Part shown: in pieces, positions 19,316 to 31,755 of the stretch
How the letters are laid out: each line of letters starts with the position of its first letter
How positions within the stretch are numbered: the first letter of the stretch is position 1
From: Klebsiella aerogenes
GTDB lineage: Bacteria > Pseudomonadota > Gammaproteobacteria > Enterobacterales > Enterobacteriaceae
Assembly (NCBI GenBank): GCA_029027985.1
Contig: CP119076.1
Location: 806,001 to 870,000 of the forward strand
Length of the DNA stretch: 64,000 nucleotides
Reading direction: 5' to 3'
The notes under the pieces: generated by a model
What the model was told of the DNA's origin: nothing
Databases searched by the model: none
The model's input: only the letters and a program-made list of their open reading frames with translations
Translations under genes and position numbers: made by a program

Positions 19316-20059
19316 ATGGCGATAGCTCTGATTAGCGGCGCGAGCCGCGGAATAGGCCGGGCGACCGCGTTGCTGCTGGCGCAGGAAGGGTATACCGTCG
19401 CAGTGAATTACCATCACAACATCAAAGCCGCGACTGAAGTGGTGAATGCCATCACGGAAGCCGGTGGTAAAGCGACGGCGCTGCGGGCGGATATCAGCGA
19501 TGAATCGCAGGTGATGGCGATGTTTGAGGCGATTGACCGTATGGGCGAACCGCTGGCGGCGCTGGTCAATAATGCCGGGATCCTGTTTACCCAATGTACG
19601 GTAGAGAGCCTGAGCGCCGAGCGTATTAACCGCGTGTTGGCGACCAACGTGACCGGTTATTTCCTCTGCTGTCGCGAAGCGGTGAAACGTATGTCTCATC
19701 AGCATGGTGGCAAGGGCGGGGCGATTGTTAACGTCTCGTCGGCGGCGTCACGTCTCGGCGCGCCGGGGGAATACGTTGATTATGCCGCCTCAAAAGGCGC
19801 GGTGGATACCCTGACGACCGGACTGGCATTGGAAGTGGCGGCGCAGGGGATTCGGGTGAACGGTGTGCGTCCAGGGCTGATTTATACCGAAATGCACGCC
19901 TCCGGCGGTGAACCGGGGCGCGTGGATCGGGTGAAGCGTTCGCTGCCGATGCAGCGCGGCGGCCAGCCGGAAGAGGTCGCTCAGGCCATTGCCTGGCTAC
20001 TGAGCGACAAAGCGTCCTATGTGACCGGCAGTTTCCTGGAGCTGGCGGGCGGTAAATAA
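19316..20059 (+). CDS. ygfF: Short-chain dehydrogenase YgfF
   Basis: This 247-residue SDR oxidoreductase has the NADP-type glycine motif SGASRGIGRATA at residues 7-18, NNAG near residue 86, and catalytic Ser (VNVSSAASRL), Tyr and Lys (YVDYAASKGA). It corresponds to E. coli YgfF, also next to gcvP. The substrate is unknown. It starts 11 nt after the gcv terminator, so it may depend on readthrough. Confidence 0.92.
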   Translation: MAIALISGASRGIGRATALLLAQEGYTVAVNYHHNIKAATEVVNAITEAGGKATALRADISDESQVMAMFEAIDRMGEPLAALVNNAGILFTQCTVESLSAERINRVLATNVTGYFLCCREAVKRMSHQHGGKGGAIVNVSSAASRLGAPGEYVDYAASKGAVDTLTTGLALEVAAQGIRVNGVRPGLIYTEMHASGGEPGRVDRVKRSLPMQRGGQPEEVAQAIAWLLSDKASYVTGSFLELAGGK

Positions 20060-20074
20060 TCCTACGCGTAGTTC

Positions 20075-20252
20075 GGTAGCCCGGCTAAGCGTAGCGCGGG
20101 CCGGGGAGATATTCCCGGATGGCGGCTATGCCTTATCCGGGCTACAACATCGCGGGCCGGGGAGATATTCCCGGATGGCGGCTACGCCTTATCCGGGCTA
20201 CCCAACGATGCGTACCCGTAGCCCGGCTGAGCGCAGCGCGAGCCGGGTAACC
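20075..20252. repeat. BIME array after ygfF
   Basis: At least four REP units lie in alternating orientation. A unit of about 51 bp (CGCGGGCCGGGGAGATATTC...) is present twice in tandem, at 20095-20145 and 20151-20201, differing at one visible base. It lies between the convergent ygfF and scsD genes. Confidence 0.85.
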
Positions 20253-20259
20253 CGACGGC

Positions 20260-20763
20260 CTACCAGGACGCCAACCACAGTCTCAGACGTATTCCCCAAC
20301 CACTGGTCCAGCCAGTGGTCACCGACTTCACCTCGCCCTGAGAGATAACCACCAATGTCGGCGTCACCTGCACGTCCCATTGCCGTGCGAGCTGGCCGCT
20401 GTGGTCATTCACCGTTGGCGCTGTCATTTTCTTCTTAGCGAGCCACTTCTCCAGCGTGGCGTTATCGCCGGATCGCAGGGCCACCGTCACCACGTTGCCG
20501 CCGTCGGCGGCGAGCGATGCCACCGACGGCGTAGTATAGCGACAGACCCCGCACCAGGTCGCCCAGACATACAGCAGCAACGGTTTTTGCTGGCTCATGG
20601 CATTCAGATCCAGCGTCATGCCGTCGAGGGTTTGCAGCGGCGTGGCGCTGAAGTTTTGCGGCAACGCAGGTTGGCGAAAATAATCCACCGCCAGACTTAC
20701 CGCTACGCCAATCAGCAGCCACATCGCCAACTCGCGTATCCCGCGCTTGAATTTACTGACCAC
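20260..20763 (-). CDS. scsD: ScsD thioredoxin-like protein
   Basis: This 167-residue membrane-anchored thioredoxin-fold protein has one N-terminal transmembrane helix (about residues 11-27). A periplasmic domain follows with the active site WCGVC near residue 69 and the cis-Pro loop VTPTLVV. The start is GTG at 20763 and overlaps the scsC stop region by 11 nt. In Salmonella and Proteus, ScsD is part of a disulfide-handling set for copper and oxidative stress. It is last in the scsABCD operon. Confidence 0.9.
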   Translation of the reverse strand: MVSKFKRGIRELAMWLLIGVAVSLAVDYFRQPALPQNFSATPLQTLDGMTLDLNAMSQQKPLLLYVWATWCGVCRYTTPSVASLAADGGNVVTVALRSGDNATLEKWLAKKKMTAPTVNDHSGQLARQWDVQVTPTLVVISQGEVKSVTTGWTSGWGIRLRLWLASW

Positions 20764-21364
20764 GGGCTTTGGCCAGCTGTTCTTTCACCAACCCCTCCAG
20801 GTCATCATAAGGGATCGCGCCGGCGACCATCTGATCGCCGATGATTGTGGCCGGCGTACCCTGAATATTCAGCACCTGCGATAAAATCAGGTTCATCTTC
20901 AGCGAATCCATGGTTTTATCATCAATATTCACGCTATCGGTCGCGGTTTTCTTCTGCGCCGCAGCGATGCTGGCATCATCGTGATAGCCTTTTTTCGCCA
21001 TCAGGCGCTGATGTAGCGGCCAGAACTTATCGGGCTGCTGGTTCCATGTGGAGAGCGCGGCTTTGGCGGCATTGACCGAACTTTGCCCTTTGAACGGCAG
21101 CAGCTTAACGATCAGTTGGATGTCGGGATTATCGTGGACGATCTTCTCCAGCATCGGGTCAAACTGTTTGCAGTACGGGCAGTTATAGTCGGTGAATGAG
21201 ACAATCGTGAGTTTCGGCTCTTTCGCGCCCGTGCGCGGGCTATTGGGATCGTTAAACAGCAGCTGCGCCAGTTGATCGTTAGAGTTGGATTGCTCTTGCT
21301 CCACCGGGGCGGCGAAGCTGAAGGCGGAAACACACAGCAGCAATAAGGCGGTGATGGTTCTCAT
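20753..21364 (-). CDS. scsC: ScsC DsbA-like disulfide protein
   Basis: This 203-residue periplasmic thioredoxin-fold protein has a signal peptide (residues 1-18, cleavage after FAA). The DsbA-type domain has CPYC near residue 62 and the cis-Pro element GTPATI near residue 165. The N-terminal part before the domain is a short helical segment. In Proteus ScsC this segment drives trimerisation, so oligomer state here is open. It lies between scsB and scsD with overlaps or one-nucleotide gaps, so translation is coupled. Confidence 0.92.
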   Translation of the reverse strand: MRTITALLLLCVSAFSFAAPVEQEQSNSNDQLAQLLFNDPNSPRTGAKEPKLTIVSFTDYNCPYCKQFDPMLEKIVHDNPDIQLIVKLLPFKGQSSVNAAKAALSTWNQQPDKFWPLHQRLMAKKGYHDDASIAAAQKKTATDSVNIDDKTMDSLKMNLILSQVLNIQGTPATIIGDQMVAGAIPYDDLEGLVKEQLAKARGQ

Positions 21365-21365
21365 G

Positions 21366-23375
21366 TTATTTTCCTTTTGCAGCGGACAGGTCGGCGAGAA
21401 GTTCCTCGCGATTTAACAGCGCAGGCAACACGCGGCCCTGCGGTAATTCCGGTCCGTAGATCTGGTTAAACGGCACCGCGGCGCTGCCGCGAGCGGTTAA
21501 GAACTGGCTAATGACGGCGGAGGGGCGGCTCCAGTCGCCGCGCAGGGCGACGACATCCGGCGCTGAGAGCGCATCCTGGACGTCATCGCGCAGCAATACA
21601 TTGTATTTATTGGCTTTACAGGTCACACACCAGTCGGCGGTGACATCAATAAAGACCCGTTTATGCGCCGCCAGCGCGTTAACAATGGCCTGCTCGCTGA
21701 GCGGCTGCCAGTTCACCCGGTCGCGACGGGCGCCCCGATCGTCCGGCTGCGAGACCAATGCGACGGCGCCCGCCACCACGATGGCCAGCGCGCCAGTGCG
21801 CAACGCCGTACGCCAGCGGTAGCGCCAGGCCGTAGCCAGCAGCAGAGCGATGAGCAAAATAACCAGCAGTGTGAGAACCGGCATGCGGCCGATGTGTATC
21901 GTCAGCAGGCTAACCAGCCACAGCGCAGAACCGAGCATCATCAGCCCCAGCGCCACGCGCAGATGATTCATCCAGCGACCAGGACGCGGTAGACGCTGCG
22001 CCAGCCCCGGCCAGGCCACAATCAACAGCCACGGCAGGCTCATGCCGATCCCCATAGCGAAGAAAATTCCCCACAGCAGCGGCAGCGGCGCGACCAGCGC
22101 CACAGAGACGGCAGTGCCGAGGAATGGCGCGGTACAGGGCGTCGCCAACAGGGTGGCGAACGCGCCTTGCCAGAAATGGCCCATTAAACCGTGGCCGCCG
22201 CGGGTGGCGAGGAAGGTGCTGGCAGAAGAAGAGAGGCGAATTTCAAATAATCCCAGCAGACTGGCACTAAACAACACCATCACCAGCGCCATCGTGCCGA
22301 TAAACCACGGGTTCTGGAACTGAATCCCCCAGCCGAGCGCCTGATTGCCTAAACGCAGCAGCGTCATCATCAATGCCAGCGCAAGGAAAGAGGCGACGAT
22401 CCCGCATACCGAGGCGAGGAACTGCCGCCGTACCATGCCGCGTTCGCGATGTTCGGTTTGCACCAGCGAGCCTAGCTTCATCGCCAGTACCGGCAGCACG
22501 CAGGGCATCACATTGAGGATCAGTCCGCCGGCCAGCGCCATCAACAGTACCCAGCCTAATGCCAGCCCTGGCGCGGCGCTGCCTGCCGTGATGGCGATGC
22601 GGCTTTCCTGTGCCTGACCGCTATCCGCCAGTACCAGCGACAGCGTTTTGCCGCTGAGATTCGGCGCGGCTTCGCCCCAACTGTCGGTGACCGGCACTGT
22701 GGCGATCAACGAATCGCCGCGGGTGGTGAAGCTCGGCTTACCGAAATCGACATCCTCCATGCTATCGATAAACAGCGATGGTTGTTGCCAGCCGCCATCG
22801 CGACGGGCGGTGACCGTGAGCTTGCCGCTGACATAGCTGGCGTTAAGCGATGAGGCGAGGCCGTCGCTCAGCGGCAACGTGCCCATCGCGCGGGTGAAAT
22901 CGTAGCCAAAGTCGCTGCCGGATGGCGATGACATATCCAGCGAGAAAGGGTAGTCGGTCAGAATGCAGACGTTGCTGCAGGTTGAAAGGGTCAACACGCC
23001 GCTTAATGTGGTCGGCATGTTGCCGCGCAAGGTCATCGGGAAACTGACATCGCCGTGATAGCCTTGAGTGGAAATGCCCGCGACGTCAAAGCGCTGCGGC
23101 GTCGGCCAATGCCAGTTAACGTCCAGTGGCGTATGCCAAACGATAGCTGGCGCGATGCCGCCTTCACCTGGCGAACGCCAGTAGGTTTTCCAGCCTTTTT
23201 CCAGCGCGACGTCCAGCAGCAGGCGGGTTTCGCCGTTGCTTTCGCTTTGCGCCCGCAGCCTGACGCTGGCGTGTTGATTGTCGGCGGCGCGCAGCCAGCC
23301 GCTGTCGGCGGCCTGACTGAGAGGCAGCCATAGCCAAAGCAGGCAGACCAGCAGTCGCCTGAATACCATAAACAT
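21366..23375 (-). CDS. scsB: ScsB DsbD-like membrane reductase
   Basis: This 669-residue inner-membrane electron shuttle has a signal peptide (residues 1-22). An N-terminal periplasmic domain to about residue 270 holds the disulfide pair in TLSTCSNVCIL. A polytopic domain (about eight helices) follows with Cys in NVMPCVLP and ATPCTAPFLG. The C-terminal thioredoxin domain has DWCVTCKAN. It passes cytosolic electrons to ScsC. A GGAGAAAATTT ribosome-binding site precedes ATG at 23375. Start codons of scsB and stops of its neighbours are close, supporting one operon. Confidence 0.93.
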   Translation of the reverse strand: MFMVFRRLLVCLLWLWLPLSQAADSGWLRAADNQHASVRLRAQSESNGETRLLLDVALEKGWKTYWRSPGEGGIAPAIVWHTPLDVNWHWPTPQRFDVAGISTQGYHGDVSFPMTLRGNMPTTLSGVLTLSTCSNVCILTDYPFSLDMSSPSGSDFGYDFTRAMGTLPLSDGLASSLNASYVSGKLTVTARRDGGWQQPSLFIDSMEDVDFGKPSFTTRGDSLIATVPVTDSWGEAAPNLSGKTLSLVLADSGQAQESRIAITAGSAAPGLALGWVLLMALAGGLILNVMPCVLPVLAMKLGSLVQTEHRERGMVRRQFLASVCGIVASFLALALMMTLLRLGNQALGWGIQFQNPWFIGTMALVMVLFSASLLGLFEIRLSSSASTFLATRGGHGLMGHFWQGAFATLLATPCTAPFLGTAVSVALVAPLPLLWGIFFAMGIGMSLPWLLIVAWPGLAQRLPRPGRWMNHLRVALGLMMLGSALWLVSLLTIHIGRMPVLTLLVILLIALLLATAWRYRWRTALRTGALAIVVAGAVALVSQPDDRGARRDRVNWQPLSEQAIVNALAAHKRVFIDVTADWCVTCKANKYNVLLRDDVQDALSAPDVVALRGDWSRPSAVISQFLTARGSAAVPFNQIYGPELPQGRVLPALLNREELLADLSAAKGK

Positions 23376-23424
23376 AAATTTTCTCCGTAAGTAATGAATT
23401 AACCTGAGTTGTCAGGAGAATTAA

Positions 23425-23784
23425 TCACTCACGGAAGACGCATAATCGCAGATGTACCCGCAATCGGGGCGGGGAGATCACGTGGGGAGGCCAGATACGC
23501 TCGATGCGCGGCGGGATCGCCGCCAGCACCGCCAGTAGCAGGGCAATAGCGAAGAGCGCCCCTTCAAACAGCATCGGCGGGACGGCCATCAGCGACTTGG
23601 CGCTGAGTTCGCAGGGGGTTACCGGCGCGTCGGCATGATCCGTACCTTGTTGTACGGATTGGCTGACGGCCGTGACGTTCATGACCAACGCGTGCATCCC
23701 GGCCATTCGCTGGGCGGTACAAACCAGCACCACCAGACAGGCAAGGAGTACAAGAAGAATGGCTTTGCGTTGTCGCTTAATCAT
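23425..23784 (-). CDS. scsA: ScsA small membrane protein
   Basis: This 119-residue protein has two hydrophobic helices (about residues 8-24 and 72-90) with a Cys-containing loop between them and a basic C-terminus. It corresponds to ScsA, first gene of the Salmonella suppressor-of-copper-sensitivity operon; its own role is not well defined. A 49-nt gap separates it from scsB. Confidence 0.82.
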   Translation of the reverse strand: MIKRQRKAILLVLLACLVVLVCTAQRMAGMHALVMNVTAVSQSVQQGTDHADAPVTPCELSAKSLMAVPPMLFEGALFAIALLLAVLAAIPPRIERIWPPHVISPPRLRVHLRLCVFRE

Positions 23785-23878
23785 GGTCGCCTCAAATATT
23801 CACGAGGCCTATCTTATCGGGCGAATGCGTTTTGGCAATGTTAAAGCTGTAAAGAAGTGTCTGGCGAGCAAGTGATGG

Positions 23879-23905
23879 ACTCCCTCCCAAAGAGGGGGAG
23901 GGAGT
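23879..23905. terminator. Hairpin after bglA
   Basis: The stem ACTCCCTCCC / GGGAGGGAGT lies just past the bglA stop, upstream of scsA. There is no clear T-run, so termination may be weak and bglA transcripts could enter scsA, which lies on the same strand. Confidence 0.55.
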
Positions 23906-23911
23906 GATTAA

Positions 23912-26220
<2,309 letters not shown>

Positions 26221-26243
26221 AATGACCAGGACGGAATGATATC

Positions 26244-26555
26244 ATGCAGACAAATGACATAACTTTTTTTCAGCGTTTTCAGGACGACATCCTTGCCGGG
26301 CGCAAAACCATTACCATTCGCGATGCGGCGGAGTCGCACTTTAAACCCGGCGATGTGTTGCGCGTCGGGCGTTATGAAGACAATGGCTATTTCTGCACTA
26401 TTAGCGTTACTGCGACCTCGACCGTCACCCTCGATACGTTAACCGAACAGCACGCCCGGCAGGAAAACATGACCCTCGAACAACTGCGTCAGGTTATCGT
26501 GGAAATCTATCCGGCGGAAGATCGTTTTTATGTTATTGAATTCAAAAGAATTTAA
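26244..26555 (+). CDS. yqfB: N4-acetylcytidine amidohydrolase YqfB
   Basis: This 103-residue ASCH-domain protein is the same length as E. coli YqfB, which hydrolyses N4-acetylcytidine and related compounds. The proposed catalytic residues Lys21, Thr24 and Glu74 are all present ([16 protein letters not shown]). It is divergent from the RpiR-type regulator gene with only 23 nt between start codons. Confidence 0.93.
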   Translation: MQTNDITFFQRFQDDILAGRKTITIRDAAESHFKPGDVLRVGRYEDNGYFCTISVTATSTVTLDTLTEQHARQENMTLEQLRQVIVEIYPAEDRFYVIEFKRI

Positions 26556-26679
26556 AATAAAGTGGAACAAGTGTTAGTTGAAATAATAGTGTAACGTTTT
26601 GATTTTAATGTATTTACAAATATACATCTTTTTATTTTAGCTAACAGGTGTTCACTGGAATCATTCTCAGTTACCCTAA

Positions 26680-27378
<699 letters not shown>

Positions 27379-27420
27379 TCAATAAAGCCCTGTTAAAGGG
27401 GCTTCATTATTTCAACGTCC

Positions 27421-27606
27421 GGGAATCTCCACGGTGGCGCTACGCTTACCGTGGCTACGATATTCTGCGGCCTGGTAGCCCGGCTAAGGCGCAAGCGCCG
27501 TGAGCCGGGAATCTCCACGGCGGCGCTACGCTTACCGTGGCTACGATATTCTGCGGCCTGGTAGCCCGGCTAAGGCGCAAGCGCCGCGAGCAGGGAATCT
27601 CCACGG
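27421..27606. repeat. Tandem 86-bp BIME array between yqfA and ygfZ
   Basis: An 86-bp unit starting GGGAATCTCCACGG begins at 27421, 27507 and 27593 (the last only begun). Each unit contains two facing REP-like arms (GTAGCCCGGCTAAGGCGCAA, GGCGCTACGCTTACCGTGGC). It lies between two convergent genes, a usual place for BIMEs. Confidence 0.88.
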
Positions 27607-27612
27607 CGATAC

Positions 27613-28596
27613 TTAGTTTTCTTCCAGCGAATACGGCAACGGCTCGATGCTCAGGCTGCCGGCATCGTCGCGCACGCGGAATACGCTGTCGGGTTCCATA
27701 TCGTTATTCATCACCACCTGCACAAGCAGACGACCATCATCCAACTGGACGGCAGCGAGAACCGTGCCGGTGCGGCGCCAGTTATCGCCCATTTTCAGCT
27801 CGATATCTTCCCCGGCTTCCGGAACCCGGCTGGCGGTGCCCGCCAGAGACCATAGCGCGCGTTTATTGGCGCCGCGGAATTTCGCCCGCGCCACCATTTC
27901 CTGGCCGGTATAGCACCCTTTCTTGAAGCTAATTCCCCCCAGCGCCTGCAGGTTGGTGGCCTGCGGAATGAACTGCGCGCTATTTGCGCTGTCGATAACC
28001 GGCAGACCGGCTTCAATATTCAGCGCCAGCCACTGTTGGCTGTTGTTGAGCTGCGCTTCTCCGCGTAGCGCGTCGGTCACGCGGTTCGCGGTGTCGACGT
28101 CGGTAACCAGCAGGAAGCGTTCAGCCGGATGTTCAAACCACAGCAGGCTGGTGGCGCCCTCGGTAACTACTGGTTTGGTGGCATCCGGCAGGGCGGCGAA
28201 CAGCGGCGCCAGCGCGGCGCGCGCCTGGAAACCGGCGACGCCGAGCAGAACCAGATCGTCGTTAGCGGCGATGGTGACTTTGGAGAAGACGGCATATTTT
28301 TTCAGTTCGGTCAGCTGCGCATCACGTAGGCTGCGGCGCTCGATCCATGTGAAGCCGCCGTCACGGTGGAATACGCGCAGGTTGCTCCACATCTTGCCTT
28401 TGGCGTCACAGTGTGCGGCAAGCAGATGTTGATCGGTGGCCAGATTGCTGACATCGGCGGTGATCTGCCCCTGCAGATATTTCTCGCCATCCGGACCAGT
28501 AATCGTTGCTAGCGCCCAATCATCCAGCGTCATCAGCGTTAACGGCAGACGAGCGGAAGAAGAAGGCTGACGCGGAGGAAAAGGTGTAAAAGCCAT
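27613..28596 (-). CDS. ygfZ: tRNA-modifying / Fe-S protein YgfZ
   Basis: This 327-residue folate-binding protein is needed for full activity of Fe-S enzymes such as MiaB. The signature KGCYTGQE with its conserved Cys lies near residue 228, and the fold is GcvT-like. The ATG at 28596 gives [11 protein letters not shown], as in E. coli, and has AGGA seven bases upstream. The ATG two codons earlier is too close to that site. It is divergent from sdhE. Confidence 0.94.
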   Translation of the reverse strand: MAFTPFPPRQPSSSARLPLTLMTLDDWALATITGPDGEKYLQGQITADVSNLATDQHLLAAHCDAKGKMWSNLRVFHRDGGFTWIERRSLRDAQLTELKKYAVFSKVTIAANDDLVLLGVAGFQARAALAPLFAALPDATKPVVTEGATSLLWFEHPAERFLLVTDVDTANRVTDALRGEAQLNNSQQWLALNIEAGLPVIDSANSAQFIPQATNLQALGGISFKKGCYTGQEMVARAKFRGANKRALWSLAGTASRVPEAGEDIELKMGDNWRRTGTVLAAVQLDDGRLLVQVVMNNDMEPDSVFRVRDDAGSLSIEPLPYSLEEN

Positions 28597-28830
28597 AGTC
28601 ATATCCTGAATCGCATAACGCAGAGTGAATGACTAATGGTAAAAGAGCTATGGTGCAATGCAAGCGCTTTCGGCAGGCCATTTGTGCCCTCAACGCTGGC
28701 GTGGGTCGCCGGTAATGCCATGCTTTTTCTATGGCTTTTATGGAATGCTGCTCGCACAAGGCGATATTACTGTAAAGTAAGTGCCCAAAAAGGGTTAAAC
28801 TAACCTATATCTTTATGCTGGAAGGACAAC

Positions 28831-29097
28831 ATGGACATTAATAACAAAGCCCGCATCCACTGGGCATGCCGCCGTGGTATGCGTGAACTCGACATCTCCA
28901 TCATGCCGTTTTTCGAGTACGAGTACGACACGCTCAGCGATGACGACAAGCGCCTGTTTATCCGTTTGCTGGAAAACGATGATCCAGACCTGTTCAACTG
29001 GTTGATGAATCACGGCAAGCCAGCGGATGCGCAACTGCAACGGATGGTCAATTTAATTCAGACTCGGAATCGGGAACGTGGTCCTGTGGCAATCTGA
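28831..29097 (+). CDS. sdhE: FAD assembly factor SdhE (CptB)
   Basis: This 88-residue protein promotes covalent attachment of FAD to succinate dehydrogenase and fumarate reductase. The required RGxxE motif is present as RRGMRELD (residues 15-22). It overlaps the start of cptA by 20 nt. Also described as the antitoxin CptB of a proposed type IV toxin-antitoxin pair with CptA. Confidence 0.94.
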   Translation: MDINNKARIHWACRRGMRELDISIMPFFEYEYDTLSDDDKRLFIRLLENDDPDLFNWLMNHGKPADAQLQRMVNLIQTRNRERGPVAI

Positions 29098-29488
29098 TTT
29101 ACGCATTTCCTGGCGTTCGCAGTGGTTCTCGCTGCTTCTGCACGGGGTGGTGGCGGCAATCGTGCTGCTGGTGCCCTGGCCGCTAAGCTACACCCCGATT
29201 TGGCTACTGCTGCTATCGTTGGTGGTGTTTGACTGTGTGCGCAGCCAGAGGCGGATCCATGCCTGTCAGGGTGAAATTAAGCTGTTGATCGACTCTCGTT
29301 TGCGTTGGCAAAAAACGGAATGGGATATTGTCGGTACGCCCTGGGTTATCAGTAGCGGTATGCTGCTGCGCCTGAAGCAGGCGGAAAGCGGCCGTAGCCA
29401 GCATCTGTGGGTGGCGGCGGACAGTATGGATGCGGGAGAGTGGCGGGATTTGCGCCGGCTGGTGCAACAAAAGCCGGCGCGCGATTAA
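29078..29488 (+). CDS. cptA: CptA (YgfX) membrane protein
   Basis: This 136-residue protein has two N-terminal transmembrane helices (about residues 15-50) and a cytoplasmic C-terminal part. It corresponds to E. coli YgfX, reported as a toxin that disturbs FtsZ and MreB, with SdhE next to it as the partner. Translation starts inside the 3' end of sdhE, indicating coupling. Confidence 0.9.
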   Translation: MVLWQSDLRISWRSQWFSLLLHGVVAAIVLLVPWPLSYTPIWLLLLSLVVFDCVRSQRRIHACQGEIKLLIDSRLRWQKTEWDIVGTPWVISSGMLLRLKQAESGRSQHLWVAADSMDAGEWRDLRRLVQQKPARD

Positions 29489-29495
29489 CCACGGT

Positions 29496-30017
29496 TCAGG
29501 CGAAGTGCTCCGCCATTTCACCGAGGATCTGCTCGCACCAGTTCTCGATGCGCTCGTCGCTCAGGTCGTATTGATTCGTTTCATCAAGCGCCAGGCCAAC
29601 GAATAGTTGGCCATCGGCGATAACCGGTTTCGGGCTGGTGAACTCATAGCCCTCGGTTGGCCAGTAGCCGACAAACTTCACACCTTTGGTCGCCAGCTTG
29701 TCATGCAGCATGCCCAGCGCGTCAAGGAACCATTCGCCGTAGCCTAGTTGATCGCCCATGCCGTATAGCGCGACGATTTTGCCTTCCAGGTCCAGCGTAT
29801 CCAGCTGTTCCCAGACCGCTTCCCAGTCTTCCTGAATTTCGCCGAAATCCCAGGTAGGGATGCCGAGGATCAGCACGTCGTACTGGCTCATCAGCGCGGG
29901 GGAGTCATCTTTCAGATTATGCAGCGTCACCAGCTCAGGGCCGATGATATCGCGGATTTTCTCCGCGGCCATTTCGGTGTAGCAGGTACTGGAGCCGTAA
30001 AAAAGACCTATGTTCAT
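29496..30017 (-). CDS. fldB: Flavodoxin FldB
   Basis: This 173-residue long-chain flavodoxin is an FMN electron carrier. The phosphate loop GSSTCYTE lies at residues 8-15, the isoalloxazine contacts in [11 protein letters not shown] and [14 protein letters not shown]. Length equals E. coli FldB, which is in the SoxRS regulon. It is convergent with cptA and divergent from xerD. Confidence 0.94.
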   Translation of the reverse strand: MNIGLFYGSSTCYTEMAAEKIRDIIGPELVTLHNLKDDSPALMSQYDVLILGIPTWDFGEIQEDWEAVWEQLDTLDLEGKIVALYGMGDQLGYGEWFLDALGMLHDKLATKGVKFVGYWPTEGYEFTSPKPVIADGQLFVGLALDETNQYDLSDERIENWCEQILGEMAEHFA

Positions 30018-30117
30018 CGCGTAAACATCTCAATTCTTGATGTGAATTGCGCCCAGTGTACCAGAAAGGCGGCCTCTTAAGGCATAATGAGACCGTTTAA
30101 CGAACAAAGAGGCCGAT

Positions 30118-31014
30118 GTGAAACAGGATCTGGCACAAATTGAACAGTTTCTCGATGCCCTTTGGCTGGAACGCAATCTGGCGGAGAATACGCTCAGCGC
30201 CTATCGTCGCGATTTGACGATGTTAGTGGAGTGGCTGCACCATCGTGGTCTGTCGCTGGCAAGCGTCGGCAGCGACGATCTGCAGGCGCTGCTGGCCGAG
30301 CGGCAGACCGGCGGCTACAAAGCCACCAGTACTGCACGGCTACTGAGCGCGGTGCGTCGTTTCTTCCAGCATCTGTACCGCGAGAAAATCCGTCCGGACG
30401 ATCCCAGCGCGCTGCTGGCCTCGCCGAAGCTGCCGCAGCGGCTGCCGAAAGATCTTAGCGAGTTGCAGGTTGAACGCCTGCTGCAGGCGCCGCTGGTGGA
30501 GCAACCGCTGGAGCTGCGCGATAAAGCGATGCTGGAAGTCCTGTATGCCACGGGCCTACGCGTGTCGGAGTTGGTTGGCCTGACGATGAGCGATATCAGC
30601 CTGCGCCAGGGTGTGCTGCGGGTGATTGGTAAAGGTAATAAAGAACGTCTGGTACCGTTGGGCGAAGAGGCGGTACAGTGGGTGGAAAATTACCTTGAGT
30701 ACGGTCGTCCCTGGCTACTGAACGGCGTGGCGTCTGATGTGCTATTTCCCAGCCAGCGCGCCCAGCAGATGACGCGCCAGACCTTCTGGCACCGAATTAA
30801 ACATTATGCCGTACTGGCGGGGATCGACAGCGCGAAGCTCTCCCCGCATGTGTTGCGCCATGCGTTCGCCACGCATTTGCTCAATCATGGCGCTGACTTA
30901 CGCGTGGTGCAGATGCTGTTAGGACACAGCGATCTCTCCACCACGCAAATCTACACCCACGTGGCGACCGAGCGTCTGCGACAACTTCATCAACAGCACC
31001 ACCCGCGGGCGTGA
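30118..31014 (+). CDS. xerD: Site-specific recombinase XerD
   Basis: This 298-residue tyrosine recombinase works with XerC at dif to resolve chromosome dimers. All catalytic residues are visible: Arg in GLRVSEL (148), Lys in GKGNKERLVP (172), His and Arg in SPHVLRHAFATH (244 and 247), His in LLGHSDLS (270) and Tyr in TTQIYTH (279). The start is GTG at 30118, as in E. coli. It leads the xerD-dsbC-recJ-prfB-lysS run and is backbone, not an island integrase. Confidence 0.96.
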   Translation: MKQDLAQIEQFLDALWLERNLAENTLSAYRRDLTMLVEWLHHRGLSLASVGSDDLQALLAERQTGGYKATSTARLLSAVRRFFQHLYREKIRPDDPSALLASPKLPQRLPKDLSELQVERLLQAPLVEQPLELRDKAMLEVLYATGLRVSELVGLTMSDISLRQGVLRVIGKGNKERLVPLGEEAVQWVENYLEYGRPWLLNGVASDVLFPSQRAQQMTRQTFWHRIKHYAVLAGIDSAKLSPHVLRHAFATHLLNHGADLRVVQMLLGHSDLSTTQIYTHVATERLRQLHQQHHPRA

Positions 31015-31036
31015 ATGCTGAATAAAAGGACTGAGT

Positions 31037-31750
31037 ATGAAAAAAGGTTTATTGATGTTCACCCTGCTGGCGGCCTCGCTCTCCGGCGCGGCGCATGCCG
31101 ATAGCGCGGCGATCAAACAGTCGCTGGCTAAGCTTGGCGTGCAGAGCACCGATATTCAACCCTCGCCGGTTTCCGGAATGAGTACGGTACTGACCGACAG
31201 CGGCGTGCTGTACGTTACTGACGACGGCAAACACATCATTCAAGGGCCGATGTACGACGTTAGCGGCGCGCAGCCGGTCAACGTCACCAATCAGCTGCTG
31301 GTTGGTAAGCTGAACGCGCTGGCAAAAGAGATGATTGTCTATAAAGCGCCAAAAGAGCAGCACGTCATCACCGTCTTTACCGACATCACCTGCGGGTACT
31401 GCCACAAACTGCATGAGCAGATGAGTGACTACAACGCACTGGGGATCACGGTGCGCTACCTGGCCTTCCCGCGTCAGGGGCTGCAAAGCCAGGCCGAACA
31501 GGATATGAAAGCTATCTGGTGCGCGAAAGATCGCAACAAAGCGTTGGATGACGCCATGAACGGCAAAGGCGTTCAGCCGGCGAGCTGTAACGTGGATATC
31601 GCCAAACATTACACCCTCGGCGTACAAATGGGCGTCAACGGTACGCCGGCGATGGTCCTGAGCAACGGTATGGTGTTGCCAGGCTATCAGGGGCCGAAAG
31701 AGCTGAAGGCTTTCCTCGACGAGCATCAAAAACAGACAAGCGGTAACTGA
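31037..31750 (+). CDS. dsbC: Disulfide isomerase DsbC
   Basis: This 237-residue periplasmic protein corrects wrong disulfides and is kept reduced by DsbD. It has a signal peptide (residues 1-21, cleavage after AHA), an N-terminal dimerisation domain and a thioredoxin domain with TCGYCHK (about residue 118) and a second structural Cys pair (WCAKD, ASCNVD). It lies 22 nt after xerD and 5 nt before recJ. Confidence 0.96.
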   Translation: MKKGLLMFTLLAASLSGAAHADSAAIKQSLAKLGVQSTDIQPSPVSGMSTVLTDSGVLYVTDDGKHIIQGPMYDVSGAQPVNVTNQLLVGKLNALAKEMIVYKAPKEQHVITVFTDITCGYCHKLHEQMSDYNALGITVRYLAFPRQGLQSQAEQDMKAIWCAKDRNKALDDAMNGKGVQPASCNVDIAKHYTLGVQMGVNGTPAMVLSNGMVLPGYQGPKELKAFLDEHQKQTSGN

Positions 31751-31755
31751 TTCGC

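Noticed and set aside
20075..20252. Possible CRISPR array because of regular repeats
   Set aside because: The repeats are palindromic REP/BIME units with no unique spacers and no cas genes nearby.
30118..31014. Tyrosine recombinase as the island integrase
   Set aside because: It is XerD of the backbone, with the E. coli gene order dsbC-recJ-prfB following, and lies 7 kb outside the island.
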